A DNA stretch of 8,996 nt. It comes from Treponema sp. GTDB lineage: Bacteria > Spirochaetota > Spirochaetia > Treponematales > Breznakiellaceae. The stretch spans positions 1 through 8,996 of the forward strand of contig JAISSG010000027.1 of assembly GCA_031273185.1 (NCBI GenBank), written 5' to 3'. The notes under the pieces were generated by a model. The model was not told where the DNA came from and ran no database searches. It worked only from the letters and a program-made list of their open reading frames with translations. Made by a program: the position numbers and the translations under genes. This document shows positions 6,048 to 8,996 of this stretch, piece after piece; position 1 is the first letter of the stretch, and the number at the start of each line of letters is the position of its first letter.

Positions 6048-6774
6048 AATGTTTTTCTCCGTTGGCTTTAACGCCGCCAAAGCGCCGGTCCCGGTTTTGG
6101 TATTCGTCGATGGCCTGCGACAGATCGGCTTCCGCCCAGTCCGGCCACAGTTTTGACGAGATGTACAGTTCCGCATACGCCCCCTGCCACAGCAGGAAGT
6201 TGCTCGTCCGGTACTCGCCCGCGCTGCGGATGATCAGGTCGGGGTCGGGCGGGTCGGGGTTGTCGAGGCTGGCGGCGATGTCGCTTTCGCCGATGCCCGC
6301 CATGTCCGTGCCGCTGGCGGCAAGCCGCCGCAGTGCCCGCACAATCTCGTCCCTGCCGCCGTAGTTCAGGGCGAGGATCACCTGCATTCCGCTGGAGTCC
6401 CTCGTGTTCGCCACGATGCTGGCGATCTCCGCCGCAACGTCCGTCGGCAGTCCCGCCGGATCGCCCGCATGACGCACGCGGATGTTGTTCTCGCGGCAAA
6501 AATCCATCTCGCTGCGGAGGTACTGTATCACCAGCCCCATGATAAAACCAACCTCGTGGGCGGTACGTTTCCAGTTCTCCGTCGAAAAAACGTACAGCGT
6601 CAAAAACCGCACCCCCGCATCGCTGGCGGCCTTGACGATGCGCTTTGCGGTTTTCAGGCCCTCAAGATGCCCCTGAGTCCGGGGCATCCCCCGCTGCCGC
6701 GCCCAGCGACCGTTGCCGTCCATGATAATGCCAACGTGCTGCGGGATACCGCGCCTGCTGAAGTCAGCGCCCAT
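6040..6774 (-). CDS. uppS: Undecaprenyl-diphosphate synthase (cis-prenyltransferase)
   Basis: This enzyme adds IPP units to farnesyl diphosphate to make undecaprenyl diphosphate, the lipid carrier for peptidoglycan and other envelope polymers. The 244-residue chain has all family motifs: HVGIIMDGNGRWA (13-25) with the catalytic Asp19, TLYVFSTENW (59-68), LALNYGGRDEI (134-144), and IIRSAGEYRTSNFLLWQ (181-197) with the IPP-binding arginines, followed by AYAELYISSKLWPDW. E. coli UppS is of similar size (253 aa). The ATG at 6774 overlaps the frr stop by one base (TAATG), with GGAAG 4 nt before it. An upstream-extended frame reaching 7125 runs inside frr and is not used. It stands directly before cdsA, so carrier lipid and phospholipid precursors are co-expressed. 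Confidence 0.96.
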   Translation of the reverse strand: MGADFSRRGIPQHVGIIMDGNGRWARQRGMPRTQGHLEGLKTAKRIVKAASDAGVRFLTLYVFSTENWKRTAHEVGFIMGLVIQYLRSEMDFCRENNIRVRHAGDPAGLPTDVAAEIASIVANTRDSSGMQVILALNYGGRDEIVRALRRLAASGTDMAGIGESDIAASLDNPDPPDPDLIIRSAGEYRTSNFLLWQGAYAELYISSKLWPDWAEADLSQAIDEYQNRDRRFGGVKANGEKHCE

Positions 6775-7328
6775 TACACTTCCATTATCTCTTTTTCTTT
6801 TTCGTCGAGAATCTGGTTTACCTTGTTGATGTAGCTGTCGGTGAGTTTTTGCAGATCGGATGATCCCCGGCTCTCGTCGTCCTCGGTAATCGTGGAGTCT
6901 TTCAGCAGCTTTTTCAGTTCGTCGTTGCCGTCGCGCCGTATGTTGCGAATCGACACGCGGGACTGCTCCGCCTGATTCTTTGCCACCTTCACCAGTTCCT
7001 TGCGCCGCTCCGCGGTAAGCGGGGGGACGGCAATGCGGATAACCTTCCCGTCGTTGGACGGGTTCAGGGACAGTTCCGCGCTGCGTATCGACTTTTCGAT
7101 CTCGCCGATGAGGTTTTTGTCCCAAGGCTGGATGACGATGAGCCGTGCTTCGGGAATCGAGATGTTCGCCACCTGATTCAGCGGCGACTTTTCGCCGTAG
7201 TAGTCAACCCGAATCTTGTCGAACAGTGCCGCCGAAGCCCGCCCCGTCCGCAGCGTGGCAAAGCCGTCTTTCAGGCTTGCCACGGTCTTTTTCATTTTTT
7301 CCTCGGTTGAATCAATGACTTCCTGCAT
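6774..7328 (-). CDS. frr: Ribosome recycling factor
   Basis: RRF splits post-termination ribosomes together with EF-G in the cytosol. The 184-residue chain is the usual length (E. coli 185). It starts with helix I ([19 protein letters not shown]), then the conserved [20 protein letters not shown] (27-46), the domain II strand segment around [29 protein letters not shown] (101-113), and [14 protein letters not shown] (123-136) with the arginines that contact 23S rRNA, and ends in a long acidic/basic helix. The ATG lies 3 nt behind the tsf stop; GGAG overlapping the last tsf codons is 11 nt upstream, a rather long spacing. The uridylate kinase gene pyrH, which separates tsf and frr in E. coli and Bacillus subtilis, is absent here. 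Confidence 0.97.
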   Translation of the reverse strand: MQEVIDSTEEKMKKTVASLKDGFATLRTGRASAALFDKIRVDYYGEKSPLNQVANISIPEARLIVIQPWDKNLIGEIEKSIRSAELSLNPSNDGKVIRIAVPPLTAERRKELVKVAKNQAEQSRVSIRNIRRDGNDELKKLLKDSTITEDDESRGSSDLQKLTDSYINKVNQILDEKEKEIMEV

Positions 7329-7331
7329 CGG

Positions 7332-8192
7332 TTAGTTTACTCCCACTTTGAAATAGGCATACTCGGCGATTTCCAGCTTTGCCCCGACTTTTTTTCCGGT
7401 CTCGGCAAGCGCCTGCGCGACGGTGAGTTTTTCGTCTTTCACATAACCCTGCTCAAGCAGGCAGATTTCCGAAAGGTGCTTGCTTATCTTGCCCTTGAGT
7501 ATGCCCTCAAGCACGTTGGCGGGTTTGCTGGCAAGTTTCTCGTCCTTTTCCATCAGCTTGCGGAAAATTTCCTCCTGCTCGCTGATGTATGCCGGATCGA
7601 TTTTGCTTTTGTCCAGCGCGTAGGGGTTGAACGCCGCAATGTGCAGCGCCAGCGAAAAGACAAAGGACTTAATCTCCTCGTCTTTGAAAATATCGCCCTT
7701 GTCGGACTTGCACTTCACCACCACGCCGATGTTGCCGTCGCCGTGGATGTACTGGCTAAGGTATTCGCCGCCACCCGCCTTGAGCACCTTTATCCGTTTC
7801 AGGCTCATGTTCTCGCGGATTTTGGTGGCAAGTTCCGTTACCATGCCGGACAGATCGTCGTTGAGGGCATCGTAGCCCTTGTCCAGCGCTGCGGCGGCGA
7901 TTGCGTCGCCCAGTGCGATAAAGTCCGGGTTACGCGCAACAAAGTCCGTTTCGCTGGCAAGCTCCACGAGGATTGCCGCAGAACCGTCGCCCTTGGTTAT
8001 TACAAAAATCTTGCCCTCGTTGGTCGCCCGGTCGGAGCGTTTCTCCAGCGCGGCAAGCCCCTTCTCCTTGAGCATCTTTTCGGCTTTTGCAAAATCGCCC
8101 TCAGCGGAAACCAGTGCGTTTTTGCATTCCATCATTCCCGCCCCGGTCATTTCCCGGAGCCGTTTAACATCAGCAGCGCTAATATCAGCCAT
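7332..8192 (-). CDS. tsf: Translation elongation factor Ts
   Basis: EF-Ts is the guanine-nucleotide exchange factor that regenerates EF-Tu-GTP. The 286-residue protein is close to the E. coli length (283). It opens with the UBA-like domain (ADVKRLREMTGAGMMECKNAL), which binds EF-Tu, followed by EKGLAALEKRSDRATNEG, and has the TDFVARN motif (about 82-88) whose Asp-Phe inserts next to the EF-Tu nucleotide site. The core and C-terminal dimerisation-like parts (VLEGILKGKISKHLSE, LLEQGYVKDEKLTVAQAL) are intact and it ends AEYAYFKVGVN. The ATG is 9 nt behind the rpsB stop; a TAGGAG that includes that stop codon gives an AGGAG 6 nt before the start. Co-transcription with rpsB is nearly universal in bacteria. 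Confidence 0.97.
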   Translation of the reverse strand: MADISAADVKRLREMTGAGMMECKNALVSAEGDFAKAEKMLKEKGLAALEKRSDRATNEGKIFVITKGDGSAAILVELASETDFVARNPDFIALGDAIAAAALDKGYDALNDDLSGMVTELATKIRENMSLKRIKVLKAGGGEYLSQYIHGDGNIGVVVKCKSDKGDIFKDEEIKSFVFSLALHIAAFNPYALDKSKIDPAYISEQEEIFRKLMEKDEKLASKPANVLEGILKGKISKHLSEICLLEQGYVKDEKLTVAQALAETGKKVGAKLEIAEYAYFKVGVN

Positions 8193-8201
8193 ATATCACT
8201 C

Positions 8202-8996
8202 CTATGCGTCCTCGTCAAAAAATTTGTCCACGTCCACCTGAATCTGGTTTTCCTTTTCGGGTTCGTCAGCCGGGGTTTCCTCCCGTGCGGAGTCCGCCGG
8301 AGCCTCGGTGGAGTATTTTTCTATTGCCGCGGCAATGTCCACTTCCTGATCGTCTTCCTTGCTGGACATATCGGACATCAGGCTTTCCTGATCCTCGTCC
8401 TCGTCGCCCAGCGTCTCGATGATCTTCAGCCCCACCTCGTTGTCCGCCTCTATCACCGCGTTGGCGATGATCTGGGTAAAGAGGGTGATGGCGCGTATCG
8501 CGTCGTCGTTGCCGGGGATGGGGTAGTCGATGCCCTCAGGGTTGCAGTTCGTGTCAACGACGGCGACAATGGGAATCCCCTGGCGCTGCGCCTCGGCAAC
8601 GGCAATGCCCTCCATGCGGGTGTCGATGATGAACAGGATGCCCGGCAGGTCCTTCATCTCCTTGATACCGCCAAGGTTTTTCTGGAGCTTGGTTCGCTCT
8701 TTGCCCAGAGCGGCGATCTCTTTTTTCGTGAGATTTTCAAACGTCCCGTCAACTTCCATTTTTTCCAGCTTCTTCAGCCGGAGCAGCGATTTTTTGATGG
8801 TGACAAAGTTGGTGAGCATGCCGCCAAGCCAGCGGTTGTTCACATAGAACATCCCGCACCGTTCAGCCTCTTTCTGGATGGCCTGCTGTGCCTGCTTTTT
8901 GGTGCCGACAAACAGCACCGTTTTGCCGGACGCCACGGTTTTACGAACCGCCTCGTAAGCGTCCTTGATCGCCTGGATGGTTTTCTGCAGATCGAT
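8202..8996 (-). CDS. rpsB: 30S ribosomal protein S2 (N-terminus off right edge)
   Basis: The frame is open to the window end, so the first roughly 40 residues are missing; 264 codons are visible, beginning [21 protein letters not shown] at 8936 is internal, not the start. Family motifs are clear: [75 protein letters not shown] and [14 protein letters not shown]2 binds the 30S head-body neck and is needed for translation initiation. After the conserved core comes a C-terminal tail of about 78 residues (8205-8438) with 28 Asp/Glu and only 6 Lys/Arg, much longer than in E. coli S2. The gene leads the operon that continues into tsf; the promoter and any S2 autoregulatory leader lie outside the window. 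Confidence 0.97.
   Translation of the reverse strand: MDLQKTIQAIKDAYEAVRKTVASGKTVLFVGTKKQAQQAIQKEAERCGMFYVNNRWLGGMLTNFVTIKKSLLRLKKLEKMEVDGTFENLTKKEIAALGKERTKLQKNLGGIKEMKDLPGILFIIDTRMEGIAVAEAQRQGIPIVAVVDTNCNPEGIDYPIPGNDDAIRAITLFTQIIANAVIEADNEVGLKIIETLGDEDEDQESLMSDMSSKEDDQEVDIAAAIEKYSTEAPADSAREETPADEPEKENQIQVDVDKFFDEDA

Noticed and set aside
6775..7125. Upstream extension of the uppS frame
   Set aside because: It runs entirely inside frr in another frame; the conserved UppS N-terminus begins just after the ATG at 6774, which has GGAAG and the TAATG overlap.
1..8996. Defence system, prophage, insertion sequence, CRISPR array or biosynthetic cluster
   Set aside because: No transposase, integrase, nuclease, repeat-spacer array or toxin-antitoxin pair is present; nearly all the coding sequence is a conserved housekeeping operon.

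Overview
The window looks like chromosomal DNA of a spirochaete, probably a Treponema-type organism with moderately high GC. This is inferred from the translation/isoprenoid/membrane gene cluster without pyrH, the character of the EF-Ts, CdsA and RRF sequences, a relaxed spirochaete-style lipobox, and a beta-propeller gene behind rseP. No 16S rRNA gene is present, so the assignment is not proven. Every supported gene lies on the minus strand, so transcription runs from high to low coordinates.

From right to left, the main block (8996 to about 2705) is one tightly packed operon: rpsB (5' end off the window), tsf, frr, uppS, cdsA, dxr and rseP. Gaps are 0 to 9 nt and several genes overlap. Its products are ribosomal protein S2, EF-Ts, ribosome recycling factor, undecaprenyl-diphosphate synthase, CDP-diglyceride synthase, DXP reductoisomerase and a site-2 zinc protease. 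It joins translation with isoprenoid supply (Dxr makes MEP, precursor of the IPP used by UppS), phospholipid precursor synthesis and envelope proteolysis. The order frr-uppS-cdsA-dxr-rseP is the one known from Bacillus subtilis rather than E. coli, and pyrH is missing between tsf and frr.

Behind rseP, after 48 nt that contain an 11-codon mini-ORF, comes a 668-residue exported WD40/PQQ-like beta-propeller of unknown function (650-2656). It carries an 8-base homopolymeric tract in its coding sequence. Its stop codon lies in a 12-bp tandem palindrome. A tRNA-Val(UAC) gene with its own promoter follows at 510-583.

The left 500 bases are AT-richer. They hold a strong sigma70-type promoter (289-317), a leader of about 120 nt that could fold, and the start of a GTG-initiated lipoprotein gene (1-159) that runs off the left edge.

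I see no phage, insertion sequence, CRISPR array, toxin-antitoxin or defence genes. Most of the window is ordinary housekeeping DNA; the points worth a second look are the propeller gene with its leader ORF and homopolymer, and the left-edge lipoprotein with its leader.
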